DNA of 64,000 bases from Rhodococcus opacus B4 (lineage in GTDB: Bacteria > Actinomycetota > Actinomycetes > Mycobacteriales > Mycobacteriaceae): the NCBI RefSeq assembly GCF_000010805.1, contig NC_012522.1, positions 7,750,001 to 7,814,000 on the forward strand. The letters are read 5' to 3'. Positions 52,114 through 59,987 of the stretch are shown here, one piece after another. Below the pieces are notes generated by a model that saw only the letters and a program-made list of their open reading frames with translations, was not told the DNA's origin and searched no databases. The first letter of the stretch is position 1. Each line of letters opens with the position of its first letter. Made by a program: the position numbers and the translations under genes.

Positions 52114-52932
52114 ATGTCGACTGGCATCCCTTGTCTCGACGGAACCATCTCCATCGTCACCGGAGGGGCTTCGGGTATCGGCTTTGCGATCGCCGAAGAG
52201 TTGATCACCGAGGGCTCGACGGTGGTGGTGGCCGACGTCGAGGCCGCCGCCCTGGCGCGAGCAGGCACCGCTCTCGGCGTCGACACCGTGCTCGCTGACG
52301 TGAGTAGTGCCGACGACGTTCAGCGAGTGGCGGACGAGGTGGTTCGTCGGCACGGGCGCATCGATATTGCTGTCAACAACGCCGGAATCGCGCGCGTGGC
52401 ATCGTTCGACGAGTTGACGCTGGACGACTTCCGTTGGGTGCTGGACGTCAACCTGTGGGGCGTGATCCACGGCATGAAGTCGTTTCTACCGGTGATCGAA
52501 CAGACCTCGCAGCGCGGATACATCGTCAACACCGCGTCCATCGCCGGTTTGCGCACCGCAGCCGGTCTCGGCGCCTATGCCGTCTCGAAATTCGGCGTCG
52601 TCGCGTTGACGGAGACCGTCGGTTTGGAACTTGACGCGAGGGGCTCGCACGTCGGTGTGGGGGTACTGCTTCCCGCAATGGTGCGGTCCAACATCGCGGC
52701 AAGTGAGCGTAACCGGCCGGGAGCGGTTCCGCGGGGCTCCACCCGCTCGGGGGCGTCGACACGGGCACCGGCGGCTGCATTGGATGCGGACGTCGTCGGT
52801 CGTCTGGTCGTGGGCGCGATCAAGCGGGGCGAGCGATACATCGTCAGTCATCCTGAGACGCTCGAATCCGTCCGCGCCCGGCACCGTGGAATCGAGGACG
52901 CGTATGCCGCAACTTCGTACAACGAAATATGA
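52114..52932 (+). CDS. SDR family oxidoreductase
   Basis: 272-aa SDR with TGGASGIG cofactor loop, Asp in VVVADVEAA for NAD, VNNAGIARV, catalytic NTASIAGLRTAAGLGAYAVSK, and LLPAMVRSNIAASERNR after it. The long tail to residue 272 (GERYIVSHPETLESVRARHR) is a feature of the SDR family near acyl-CoA clusters. ATG at 52114 preceded by AGGAAGG. The region 51941-52113 contains a TTGACA-like element but no clear operator. A CAGAA box directly follows the stop. Confidence 0.86.
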   Translation: MSTGIPCLDGTISIVTGGASGIGFAIAEELITEGSTVVVADVEAAALARAGTALGVDTVLADVSSADDVQRVADEVVRRHGRIDIAVNNAGIARVASFDELTLDDFRWVLDVNLWGVIHGMKSFLPVIEQTSQRGYIVNTASIAGLRTAAGLGAYAVSKFGVVALTETVGLELDARGSHVGVGVLLPAMVRSNIAASERNRPGAVPRGSTRSGASTRAPAAALDADVVGRLVVGAIKRGERYIVSHPETLESVRARHRGIEDAYAATSYNEI

Positions 52933-52933
52933 G

Positions 52934-52950
52934 TACACACTGTCAGAAAG
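52934..52950 (+). promoter_or_regulatory. CAGAA-box variant downstream of SDR
   Basis: TACACACTGTCAGAAAG, about 200 nt before amidohydrolase 2 and about 100 nt upstream of its promoter. Weak match. Confidence 0.3.
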
Positions 52951-53037
52951 TGGCGAAAACTGCTTGCCTGTGGGTTCGTGTACGAAGTGCCGTTGTGGGT
53001 TGTAGTTGCGAATCAAGCGCAGATATCGCGGGGTATC

Positions 53038-53066
53038 TTGACACTTGTGATGGCGATCACTAGCGT
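53038..53066 (+). promoter_or_regulatory. Promoter with GTGA-N6-TCAC operator in the spacer (amidohydrolase 2)
   Basis: -35 TTGACA (53038-53043), 17-bp spacer with GTGATGGCGATCAC (53047-53060), -10 TAGCGT (53061-53066). GCGTCAGAT (53072-53080) covers the expected start site. Same layout as the amidohydrolase 1 promoter although the intervening bases differ, so the layout itself is conserved. Confidence 0.7.
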
Positions 53067-53150
53067 ACGAAGCGTCAGATAATCGGCATAGACCGCGGGC
53101 AGGGACTGACGCGCTACCCGGATCGTGCCTTTGTTCGAGTAGGAGTAGCA

Positions 53151-54377
53151 GTGCCGCTTCAAGACCATATGCAGTTGATCTCCGTAGACGACCATTTGAT
53201 CGAGCCGCCGAATCTGTGGACCGATCGCCTGCCCAAGAAGTTCCACGAGCAGGGACCGCGGATCGTCGAGAAGGATATGAGCCAGAGCCATGGCGACGAG
53301 GGGTTGTCGGCCGCTCTCCTCGATGCCGCCCGGCAGGGAGACGCCGCCCCGAGGGCGAAGAAGCTCGCCCAGGTGTGGTCGTACGAGGGTCGGATTTATC
53401 CGAACATCGGCCTGAACGCGGTGGCGGGCAAGAAGCCGCAGGAGTACGGAATGGATCCCACCCGGTATTCCGACATGCTGCCGGGGTGTTACGACCCGAA
53501 GGCGCGGGTCGCCGATATGGACATCGACGGCGTCCAGGCTGCGTTGTGCTTCCCGTCCTTCCCACGTTTCGCCGGCACCGTGTTCCTGGAAGGAAAGGAC
53601 CGGGAGTTGGCTCTGCTCTCGGTGAAGGCGTGGAACGACTTTCACCTCGATGAGTGGGCAGCGTCCAATCCCGATCGATTCATTCCACTCATCATTCTGC
53701 CGCTGTGGGATCCGCAGGAAGCGGCCAAGGAGATCTACCGCTGCGCGGCGAAGGGTGCGAAGGCGATCACGTTCCCCGAGAACACCGTCGGGCTCGGGTT
53801 GCCGTCGTTCTACACCGATTTCTGGGATCCGGTCTTCCGCGCGGCGGAGGAGACGAAGATGCCGCTGTGCATGCATTTCGGCTCCTCGGGTAAGGCGCCG
53901 ATCACCTCTCCGGAGGCGCCGATGGCGGTGATGATCGCGCTCTTCGGTACCAACTCGATGGACGCGACCGCGGATCTGTTGTTCTCGCCGGTGTTCTACA
54001 AGTTCCCGAATCTGAAGGTTGCGCTGTCCGAGGGTGGTATCGGGTGGATGCCGTACCTGCTCGAGCGGATCGACCTGACGTGGGAGAAGCACCGCTGGTA
54101 TCAGAACGTGAACAAGGAAGTGCGTCCGTCGGATCTGTTCCGCGAGCATATGTACGGTTGCTTCATCGACGACTTCGAGGGTGTCGCCCGGCGCCACCAG
54201 ATCGGCATCGACAACATCACCTGGGAGTGCGACTACCCGCACTCGGATTCGAACTGGCCCAACAGCCGGCAGTACACCACCAAACTGCTCCAGGATGTTC
54301 CCGACGACGAAGCTCACAAGATCGTCGAACTGAACGCCCGCAGGCTCTACAACTTCCCCCGCATCGACAGAAAGTGA
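53151..54377 (+). CDS. Amidohydrolase family 2 protein (ACMSD-like), copy 2
   Basis: 408-aa twin of the protein at 37018 with the same SVDDHLIEPP, CMHFGSSGK, SEGGIGWMPYLLERID and WECDYPHSDSNWP motifs. Differences are confined to the ends: PPNLWTDR against PPTVWTDR, EKDMSQ against EMDMSQ, LAQVW against LAEVW, and the tail RRLYNFPRIDRK against RKLYNFPRVDATA. The middle 929 nt are identical. GTG start with AGGAGTAG upstream. Followed after 12 nt by a small conserved protein, which copy 1 lacks. Confidence 0.88.
   Translation: MPLQDHMQLISVDDHLIEPPNLWTDRLPKKFHEQGPRIVEKDMSQSHGDEGLSAALLDAARQGDAAPRAKKLAQVWSYEGRIYPNIGLNAVAGKKPQEYGMDPTRYSDMLPGCYDPKARVADMDIDGVQAALCFPSFPRFAGTVFLEGKDRELALLSVKAWNDFHLDEWAASNPDRFIPLIILPLWDPQEAAKEIYRCAAKGAKAITFPENTVGLGLPSFYTDFWDPVFRAAEETKMPLCMHFGSSGKAPITSPEAPMAVMIALFGTNSMDATADLLFSPVFYKFPNLKVALSEGGIGWMPYLLERIDLTWEKHRWYQNVNKEVRPSDLFREHMYGCFIDDFEGVARRHQIGIDNITWECDYPHSDSNWPNSRQYTTKLLQDVPDDEAHKIVELNARRLYNFPRIDRK
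53385..54313 (+). repeat. 929-nt perfect direct repeat, copy 2 (inside amidohydrolase 2)
   Basis: Identical to 37252-38180, offset 16133 nt, same orientation. Recombination between the two would delete or duplicate the 16.1 kb between them. Confidence 0.9.
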
Positions 54378-54389
54378 CGGGATCTGATC

Positions 54390-54608
54390 ATGGCCCACGA
54401 GAAGGACATCGACGCGGCAGACTGGACCGACCAGGATCTCCTGACCCGCGACGAAGCCGGTGAACGCCTCGACGACGAGATCGAGACGACACGCAACCGG
54501 CTCACCGAGTTGAAATCCCAGTCCGGCGATGATCCGAATCATGCCTCCGCTCTGGACATGGTCAATCGCCGCCTGGCGGCCATGGAGAATCTTCGCGATT
54601 CTCTGTAG
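54390..54608 (+). CDS. Small acidic helical protein
   Basis: 72-aa, highly charged and acidic protein (TDQDLLTRDEAGERLDDEIE, then RNRLTELKSQSGDD) likely to be two helices with coiled-coil potential in the last 50 residues. No cysteines, signal peptide or membrane segment. It begins 12 nt after amidohydrolase 2 and ends just before a terminator, so the two genes form a unit and a partner or regulatory role is plausible. I do not recognise the family. Confidence 0.75.
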   Translation: MAHEKDIDAADWTDQDLLTRDEAGERLDDEIETTRNRLTELKSQSGDDPNHASALDMVNRRLAAMENLRDSL

Positions 54609-54616
54609 ATCGGGCT

Positions 54617-54645
54617 CAGGCCGTTCCGGTTCCACCGGAACGGCC
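54617..54645 (+). terminator. Hairpin terminator
   Basis: A perfect 13-bp stem (AGGCCGTTCCGGT and complement) with loop TCC, 8 nt after the small-protein stop, followed by TCTGCG. Confidence 0.8.
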
Positions 54646-54710
54646 TTCTGCGTCTCGGGCGCGCGTTCGAGACTTCGACACGACACACACGGTGAAAGGT
54701 GAGCACGGGC

Positions 54711-55505
54711 ATGGGAGCACGACTCGAAGGAAAGGTGGCGTTGGTCACCGGCTCGACCAGAGGTATCGGCCGTTCGATCGCGGAACTCTTCGCATCGGAG
54801 GGGGCGAAGGTAGCGGTCACCGGCCGCACCGCGGACCGCGGCCGCAAAGTGGTCGACCGAATCCGGGACGCCGGAGGTGCAGCGGAGTTCTTCCCGCTCG
54901 ACGTGACGTCGGAGGACAGTGTGCGCGACGTGGTGGCAGCTACCGCAGCGCATTTCGGCACTCTCACGACACTGGTGAACAATGCTGCGCCCACCGATGC
55001 TGTCGCGAGTACCGTCAAGCCGCTGCACGAGTACTCGACGGACGAGTGGCAGCGAATCATGACGGGAACGTTGACGGGCAACGTGTTCTGGGCATCGAAG
55101 TACGCGTGGGCCCACCTTGCGCGTGCCGAGGGTGCCTCGATTCTCAACATCTCCTCGGGGCAGTCTCTCGCCGGATTCAAGGGCTTCGGGGCGTACGGTG
55201 CCGCAAAGGCCGGAGTGAACAGCCTGACCCGATCACTGGCGGTGGAGGGCAGTGCCGACGGCATTCGGGCCAACTGCATCCTCGTGGGACGGGTGGTGTC
55301 GTCGCGGGGCGACTCGGGTCATCACACCGGTGGTGGACGCTTGACCCGTATCGGAAATCCGATGGATATCGCTCATGCCGCAACCTGGTTGGTCTCGGAC
55401 GAGGCGGCGTTTTCCACCGGCGCGTTGGTGACGATCGACGGCGGATTCTCGATCAACGGTGACGCCGCCACCGATGCCGAGAATCTGGCCTCGGTGGCGG
55501 GCTGA
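54711..55505 (+). CDS. SDR family oxidoreductase
   Basis: 264-aa SDR: TGSTRGIG loop, TGRTADRG suggesting NADP preference, VNNAAPTDA in place of NNAG, catalytic Ser in ISSGQSLAG and YGAAK in GAYGAAKAGVNS, and SDEAAFSTGALVTIDGG at the end. ATG at 54711 with AAAGGTGAG upstream; a GTG at 54699 is in frame. Monocistronic between the terminator and the convergent isochorismatase-fold gene. Confidence 0.85.
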   Translation: MGARLEGKVALVTGSTRGIGRSIAELFASEGAKVAVTGRTADRGRKVVDRIRDAGGAAEFFPLDVTSEDSVRDVVAATAAHFGTLTTLVNNAAPTDAVASTVKPLHEYSTDEWQRIMTGTLTGNVFWASKYAWAHLARAEGASILNISSGQSLAGFKGFGAYGAAKAGVNSLTRSLAVEGSADGIRANCILVGRVVSSRGDSGHHTGGGRLTRIGNPMDIAHAATWLVSDEAAFSTGALVTIDGGFSINGDAATDAENLASVAG

Positions 55506-55528
55506 ACCTTCTGGCAGGGCAGGGCAGG

Positions 55529-56167
55529 TCAGTTCGGTAGCCGGTCGATCACGTCCGCTGCCGTACTGACCCGTGTCAACACGGTGAGCAGATTCGCCAC
55601 CATGAAGGTGTGTACCTCGTCCGACGAACCCGCCGTACAGTCTTCCGCAAGGATGACGTCGAAGCCGCGATTCACGGCTTCGAGGGCAAGTCCCGGAAGT
55701 GCGATGTTCGTGGAAACGCCTGCCAGCACCAGGGTTTCCACCTTCTGCAACCGCAGCATCGCGTCGAGGTTCGTTCCGTAGAACGCCGTCAGTCCGGTGG
55801 CTCGACTGCTCACGATGTCGCTCGGTTCGGGGCCCAGTTCGTGCGGGATCTCGACATCGATACTGCCCGTGCTCATCCCGCGGCTCCGCAGTGCCATCGT
55901 CCCGAGGTACGAGTTGGGCAGCATCCCCTTCTGGTCCTGGCGATGTTCGATGACGCAGTGGAACACCGGCAGCCCGCGGGCGCGGAAAGCCTGCGCAAGC
56001 TGCGCTGTGCGTGGCACCACGCCGCGTCGCGCGACCTCGTGTGCAAGTCCCGGCGAGACCGACCTCCCGGGTTCCAGAATCCCGTGCTGGCATTCGCTGA
56101 TGACCAGCGCCGCTGAACTGATCGGCCGGGGAAGGGCTCGAGATGGTTGTGATGACTGGGGCGACAC
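55529..56167 (-). CDS. Isochorismatase-fold protein lacking the catalytic Cys
   Basis: 212-aa protein with the isochorismatase/cysteine-hydrolase fold. The usual catalytic Asp (LxVIDxQ) is Glu25 in LVISECQHGI and the usual Cys of GVxTNxCV is Ala156 in GVSTNIALPGL. Both replacements are consistent with a divergent subfamily that carries ECQ at the N-terminus, so hydrolysis by the classical cysteine mechanism is not expected. The C-terminal ILAEDCTAGSSDEVH retains the family shape. Convergent with the SDR gene and divergent from the P450 gene, 250 bp away. Function unknown. Confidence 0.8.
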   Translation of the reverse strand: MSPQSSQPSRALPRPISSAALVISECQHGILEPGRSVSPGLAHEVARRGVVPRTAQLAQAFRARGLPVFHCVIEHRQDQKGMLPNSYLGTMALRSRGMSTGSIDVEIPHELGPEPSDIVSSRATGLTAFYGTNLDAMLRLQKVETLVLAGVSTNIALPGLALEAVNRGFDVILAEDCTAGSSDEVHTFMVANLLTVLTRVSTAADVIDRLPN

Positions 56168-56278
56168 GTCGACTCCGTTCGAGAATGAATGGTATCAAGG
56201 TGACGATATAGCCAGTTGCTACTCGGCGATAGTCAAGCAGTGTGGATAAACTCGCTGGTAGTGGTGGTTGCCAATTAG

Positions 56279-56296
56279 TGACACTAATGCCAGAAT
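56279..56296 (+). promoter_or_regulatory. CAGAAT box upstream of the P450 operon
   Basis: TGACACTAATGCCAGAAT, 121 nt before the P450 start. It has the same eight-base spacing as the copies at 18035 and 45331, and sits in the divergent region with the isochorismatase-fold gene. Confidence 0.52.
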
Positions 56297-56417
56297 CGGG
56301 TGAGCGAGTAACCCGGGTCACGGAGTGGGGTGCGCGACCATCCCAGTCCGACTCGGCCGTCGGCCGAAGGTGCCGTGCGGCGCGGGTCCCCACATACGAA
56401 GAATCGAGGCGGTGCCA

Positions 56418-57671
56418 ATGATTGAAACCGACGAGGTCGCGTCCACGCGACTGAACGACCTCACATGGTGGCAGAACGGGGCGGCAGAACGTGATGCGTT
56501 GTTCGCAGGCCTGCGCCGCGACAATCCGCGTGCATTCGTCCCGCTGCCGGGTCGGGCGGGTGACGGAGAGAAGGGCTTCTGGGCCCTGACCCGTCACGCG
56601 GACGTGCTCGAGGTCAGCCGCCGGCCCGACGATTTCTGCTCGGGTGAGGGTACGCAGATCTTCGACCAGCCGCAGAAGCTCCGCGAGTATCGCGGCTCGA
56701 TCATCGACATGGACAACCCCGAGCATGCCCGCATGCGCAAGATAGTCTCCCGCGGTTTCACGAACAAGAGCCTCGAGGGTATCCGGAGAGAGGTCGAGAC
56801 CACCGTCCGGGAGATCCTCGACGAGATGCCGTCATCGGGGGAGTGTGACTTCGTCAGCGACTTCGCGGCATTGCTGCCCCTCCGCATCATCGACAATCTC
56901 CTGGGCATACCTCGTGAGCACGAGAAGTTCATTCTCGAGGCCACCAACACCATTCTCGGTGCGAGCGATGCCGAGTACATCGAGGATCAATCCGCGGCCG
57001 GTATCGGCAAGGCTGTGACCGCGGCCAGCGAAGGGCTCGTCGACCTACTGCGATCGCTGTCGGAAGAGCGAATCGCACATCCCAAGGACGACCTGATCAC
57101 CAAACTCGTGGCGGCGGAGGGCGAGAATCTCACTCCCCAGGAGATGGCCAAGTTCTTCATTCTGCTCGTGGGCGCGGGCAACGAGACGACCCGCAACGTC
57201 ATCACACACGGACTTTTCGTACTCACGAGAAATCCGGACCAGCGCGACATCTGGATGGCGGACTACGATCGCCTGGCGCCGGCAGCCATCGAGGAATTGC
57301 TGCGGTGGGCCAGTCCCGTAGTGCACATGCGCCGCACGGTGACGCGAGACGGTGTCCGCCTGGGAGAGCAGGTGTTTTCTCAGGGCGACAAGGTGGTGTT
57401 GTGGTACAACTCCGCCAATCGTGACGAGTCCGTGTTCGTAGATCCGTTCACGTTCGATATTTCCCGCAACCCCAATCCGCATCTCGCGTTCGGTGCTCCC
57501 GGACCGCACTTCTGCCTGGGTGCACACCTCGCGCGACTCGAACTCGACGTCGCGTTCCGGGAACTGTTCCGGCGGTACCCGGATATTCGGGCGGTGGGGG
57601 AGCCTGCGGTGCTGCGGTCGAACTTCTTGAACGGCATCAAACATCTCGACGCGCACTACACAGTCAAGTGA
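56418..57671 (+). CDS. Cytochrome P450 (CYP124/CYP125/CYP142-like)
   Basis: 417-aa heme monooxygenase. Oxygen-activation helix LLVGAGNETTRN (Ala253-Thr257), ExxR at Glu293-Arg296 (EELLRW), and heme loop FGAPGPHFCLG with Cys366. The heme loop has one residue more than the standard FGxGxHxCxG, as in CYP124. Related actinobacterial P450s hydroxylate the terminal methyl of sterol side chains and branched fatty acids, the first step that feeds alcohol and aldehyde dehydrogenases. Starts a four-gene operon with ECH, DUF35 protein and an HSD17B4-like SDR. Needs a ferredoxin and reductase; only the 7Fe ferredoxin at 7448 is present in the window. Confidence 0.9.
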   Translation: MIETDEVASTRLNDLTWWQNGAAERDALFAGLRRDNPRAFVPLPGRAGDGEKGFWALTRHADVLEVSRRPDDFCSGEGTQIFDQPQKLREYRGSIIDMDNPEHARMRKIVSRGFTNKSLEGIRREVETTVREILDEMPSSGECDFVSDFAALLPLRIIDNLLGIPREHEKFILEATNTILGASDAEYIEDQSAAGIGKAVTAASEGLVDLLRSLSEERIAHPKDDLITKLVAAEGENLTPQEMAKFFILLVGAGNETTRNVITHGLFVLTRNPDQRDIWMADYDRLAPAAIEELLRWASPVVHMRRTVTRDGVRLGEQVFSQGDKVVLWYNSANRDESVFVDPFTFDISRNPNPHLAFGAPGPHFCLGAHLARLELDVAFRELFRRYPDIRAVGEPAVLRSNFLNGIKHLDAHYTVK

Positions 57672-57693
57672 CGACAATTCGCGAGGAGAAACA

Positions 57694-58518
57694 GTGACCG
57701 AGACGATCGCCGAGCGGGACGTCGGCACATCCGTTCTGCACCGGGTGGAACAAGGGGTCATGACGATCACCTTGAACCGACCGGATGCGGCCAACGCCAT
57801 CAGGCCGGACGACCGCGACCTGCTGATCGAGTTGTTTGCCGAAGCGGATGTGAATACCGATGTCCGAGTGGTCCTGCTGAAAGCGAACGGACGGCACTTC
57901 TGCGCAGGTGCAGACGTGGTGAAACTCGCTGACGGGCATGCGAAGAACGTCAAACGGGTGACCGCGCCGATGCGCACGATCATGAACGGAGCGCAACGCC
58001 TGGTGGCATCAGTGCTCGATTGTGGCAAGCCGGTGGTCACCGTCGTACAGGGCGCCGCGGCAGGCATCGGGGCTCACCTCGCCTATGCGTCGGACCTGGT
58101 GATCGCGACTGAGCAGGCCTACTTCGCAGAGTCCTTCGTCAAGCGTGGGTTGGTGGTGGACGGCGGCGGCGCGTACCTGCTGCCGCGCAGGATCGGCATG
58201 CAGAAGGCCAAGGAGATGGTCTTCTTCGGCGAGAAGCTTCCGGCTCGGGAGGCACTGTCTCTGGGCCTGGTCAACCGCGTCGTTCCGGTGGACGAACTGG
58301 ATTCGGCAGTGGACGATTTCGTCGGTCGACTGGCTGCTGCGCCCACCAGTGCGATCGCGCTGACGAAACGACTCTTCAACGACTCGCCGGACGGCGACCG
58401 AGCCGGCGCCTTCACCGAGGAGGCCATGGCGCAGGAGATCCAGTCCTACTCGCACGATGCGGGCGAGGGCGTACGTGCGTTCGTGGAGAAGCGCTCCGCG
58501 GACTTCGTGGGGTGGTGA
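57694..58518 (+). CDS. Enoyl-CoA hydratase/isomerase family protein
   Basis: 274-aa crotonase. Oxyanion elements HFCAGADVVKLADG and GAAAGIGAHLAYASDLVIAT are present; the helix-3 region reads YFAESFVKRGLVVDGGGAYL with Glu in AES. GTG start, 22 nt after the P450 stop, with GAGGAGAAA upstream. Together with the following SDR it may provide the hydration and oxidation steps for the same CoA ester, or act as an isomerase or C-C bond-forming or -breaking crotonase. Confidence 0.88.
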   Translation: MTETIAERDVGTSVLHRVEQGVMTITLNRPDAANAIRPDDRDLLIELFAEADVNTDVRVVLLKANGRHFCAGADVVKLADGHAKNVKRVTAPMRTIMNGAQRLVASVLDCGKPVVTVVQGAAAGIGAHLAYASDLVIATEQAYFAESFVKRGLVVDGGGAYLLPRRIGMQKAKEMVFFGEKLPAREALSLGLVNRVVPVDELDSAVDDFVGRLAAAPTSAIALTKRLFNDSPDGDRAGAFTEEAMAQEIQSYSHDAGEGVRAFVEKRSADFVGW

Positions 58519-58523
58519 CCAGC

Positions 58524-58964
58524 ATGCCTGACCAGACTTCCGCAGCCCCGGCCGAGAAGCCGCGCGCCGACATCCCGACCATCGAGAACGAGAGCCGCCC
58601 GTACTGGGACGCGGCGAAGGGCGGTCGCCTCCTTATCGCACAATGTAACGCCTGCGGGAAAGTCCACCATTATCCGCGTCCGTTCTGCCCGCGCTGCTGG
58701 AGTGAGGACGTCGTCCAGGTGGAGGCGAGCGGGCGAGGAACCCTGTACACCTATTCCACCGTGTACGTGAACGATCTGCATCCGTTCAAGGGAAGGCTGC
58801 CCTACGTCGTGGCGATCGTAGAACTCGAGGAAGGGCCGCGACTGATGACCAACATCGAAGGTTGCGAACCCTCCGATCTCGAAGTGGGTATGCCGGTGCA
58901 GGTGGACTTTCGGGCGATCACCGAAGACATCGATGCCACGGTGTTCCGTCCTGCCGGTGTGTAG
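58524..58964 (+). CDS. DUF35 OB-fold/zinc-ribbon protein
   Basis: 146-aa protein with zinc ribbon CNACGKVHHYPRPFCPRC and OB-fold segments GRGTLYTYSTVYVNDLHP and LPYVVAIVELEEGPRL. Such proteins bind acyl-CoA and serve thiolase-fold partners, but no thiolase gene is next to this one, so the partner may be the Ltp2-like protein at 28142 or one outside the window. Starts at GTG 58515 (coupled to the ECH stop) or ATG 58524; I use the ATG, from which the conserved part is unaffected. Confidence 0.87.
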   Translation: MPDQTSAAPAEKPRADIPTIENESRPYWDAAKGGRLLIAQCNACGKVHHYPRPFCPRCWSEDVVQVEASGRGTLYTYSTVYVNDLHPFKGRLPYVVAIVELEEGPRLMTNIEGCEPSDLEVGMPVQVDFRAITEDIDATVFRPAGV

Positions 58965-59003
58965 ACGCACGGGCCATTCGACAATTGCAAGGAGACACTC
59001 ACA

Positions 59004-59927
59004 ATGAGCGGATTGCTCGACGGTAAGGTCGCGCTGGTCACGGGCTCGGGCCACGGCATCGGTCGTGGGCACGCCCTGGAACTTGCCAAGCATGGCGCGA
59101 CGGTGATCGTCAACGACCTCGGGACCTCGATCGGCGGGGAGGGCACCGGAAAGGTCGCCGACGAGGTCGTGCAGATCATCAAAGATCGTGGCGGCGAGGC
59201 AATTTCCGACTTCAGCGACGTCGGCGACGAAGAACGGGTCGACTGGCTGGTCGAACGTGCGTATTCGGAGCTCGGACGGCTCGACATCGTGGTCAACAAC
59301 GCGGGCATCGTCCGTGACCGGGCGATCTGGAACATGAGCGCGGACGATTTCGATCTCGTCATGCGTGTGCACGTGCGAGGTAGCTGGCTGACCAGCCGCG
59401 CGGTGGCCCGCAAGTGGCGGGAGGAATCCAAGGCGTCGGGTTCCAAGGTCTACGGCCGGATCATCAACACCACGTCCGGTGCCGGCCTGCTCGGACACTT
59501 CGGCCAATCGAACTACGGTGCTGCCAAGGCCGCCATCGTCGGTCTGACCCAGACGCTCAGCCTCGAGCTCGCGTCGATCGGTGCGACGGTCAACGCGATC
59601 AGCCCTGGTGGCCGCACTCGGATGTCCGCCACCATGGCCGGCGCCGACGCCCCGATCGAACCGGACGAGCGCGACGAGGACGAGTTCGATCCGAAGGATC
59701 CGTCCCTCGGCTCACCCGTGGTCGCCTGGCTCGCCAGCCCGGAGGCGGGGCATGTGAGCGGGCAGGTCATCAAGGCGCTCGGCGAGAACATTCAGTGGCT
59801 CCAGGGCTGGACACCGGTCTCCACGGTCTCCAACGGCGGGAAACGCTGGGACGCGAACAAGCTCGGCGCAGTCATGGGCACGGACGTCTTCCGGACCCGG
59901 GCCGCAGGACTGCGATTCGGCGGATAG
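59004..59927 (+). CDS. SDR, HSD17B4/MFE-2-like (R)-3-hydroxyacyl-CoA dehydrogenase
   Basis: 307-aa SDR with the long form typical of the dehydrogenase domain of peroxisomal multifunctional enzyme 2: MSGLLDGKVALVTGSGHGIG, NDLGTSIGGEGTGKVADEVV, VNNAGIVRDRAIWNMS, and GHFGQSNYGAAKAAIVGLTQ with the catalytic Tyr and Lys. The C-terminal VAWLASPEAGHVSGQV and the tail IQWLQGWTPVSTV are also diagnostic. It oxidises (R)-3-hydroxyacyl-CoA, matching the stereochemistry of a MaoC hydratase. Last gene of the P450 operon, followed by a strong terminator. Confidence 0.9.
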   Translation: MSGLLDGKVALVTGSGHGIGRGHALELAKHGATVIVNDLGTSIGGEGTGKVADEVVQIIKDRGGEAISDFSDVGDEERVDWLVERAYSELGRLDIVVNNAGIVRDRAIWNMSADDFDLVMRVHVRGSWLTSRAVARKWREESKASGSKVYGRIINTTSGAGLLGHFGQSNYGAAKAAIVGLTQTLSLELASIGATVNAISPGGRTRMSATMAGADAPIEPDERDEDEFDPKDPSLGSPVVAWLASPEAGHVSGQVIKALGENIQWLQGWTPVSTVSNGGKRWDANKLGAVMGTDVFRTRAAGLRFGG

Positions 59928-59945
59928 CCGCAGAGTCGAAATTGA

Positions 59946-59981
59946 TGAACGGCCTCGGTCCCTCGGGACCGAGGCCGTTCA
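59946..59981. terminator. Bidirectional hairpin terminator
   Basis: A perfect 16-bp stem (TGAACGGCCTCGGTCC and complement) with loop CTCG, between the converging SDR (stop 59927) and fused FadE (stop 59988). Confidence 0.85.
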
Positions 59982-59987
59982 CGTGTT

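Noticed and set aside
53013-55115. A 700-codon open frame on the minus strand
   Set aside because: It is the antisense of amidohydrolase 2, the small protein and part of the SDR; high-GC wobble bias creates long antisense frames. The same happens at 36982-38352 and 33285-35414.
56308-56321. GTAACCCGGGTCAC upstream of the P450 gene as another GTGA-N6-TCAC site
   Set aside because: The left half is GTAA, and no -35/-10 pair frames it, so I do not count it with the five clear promoters.
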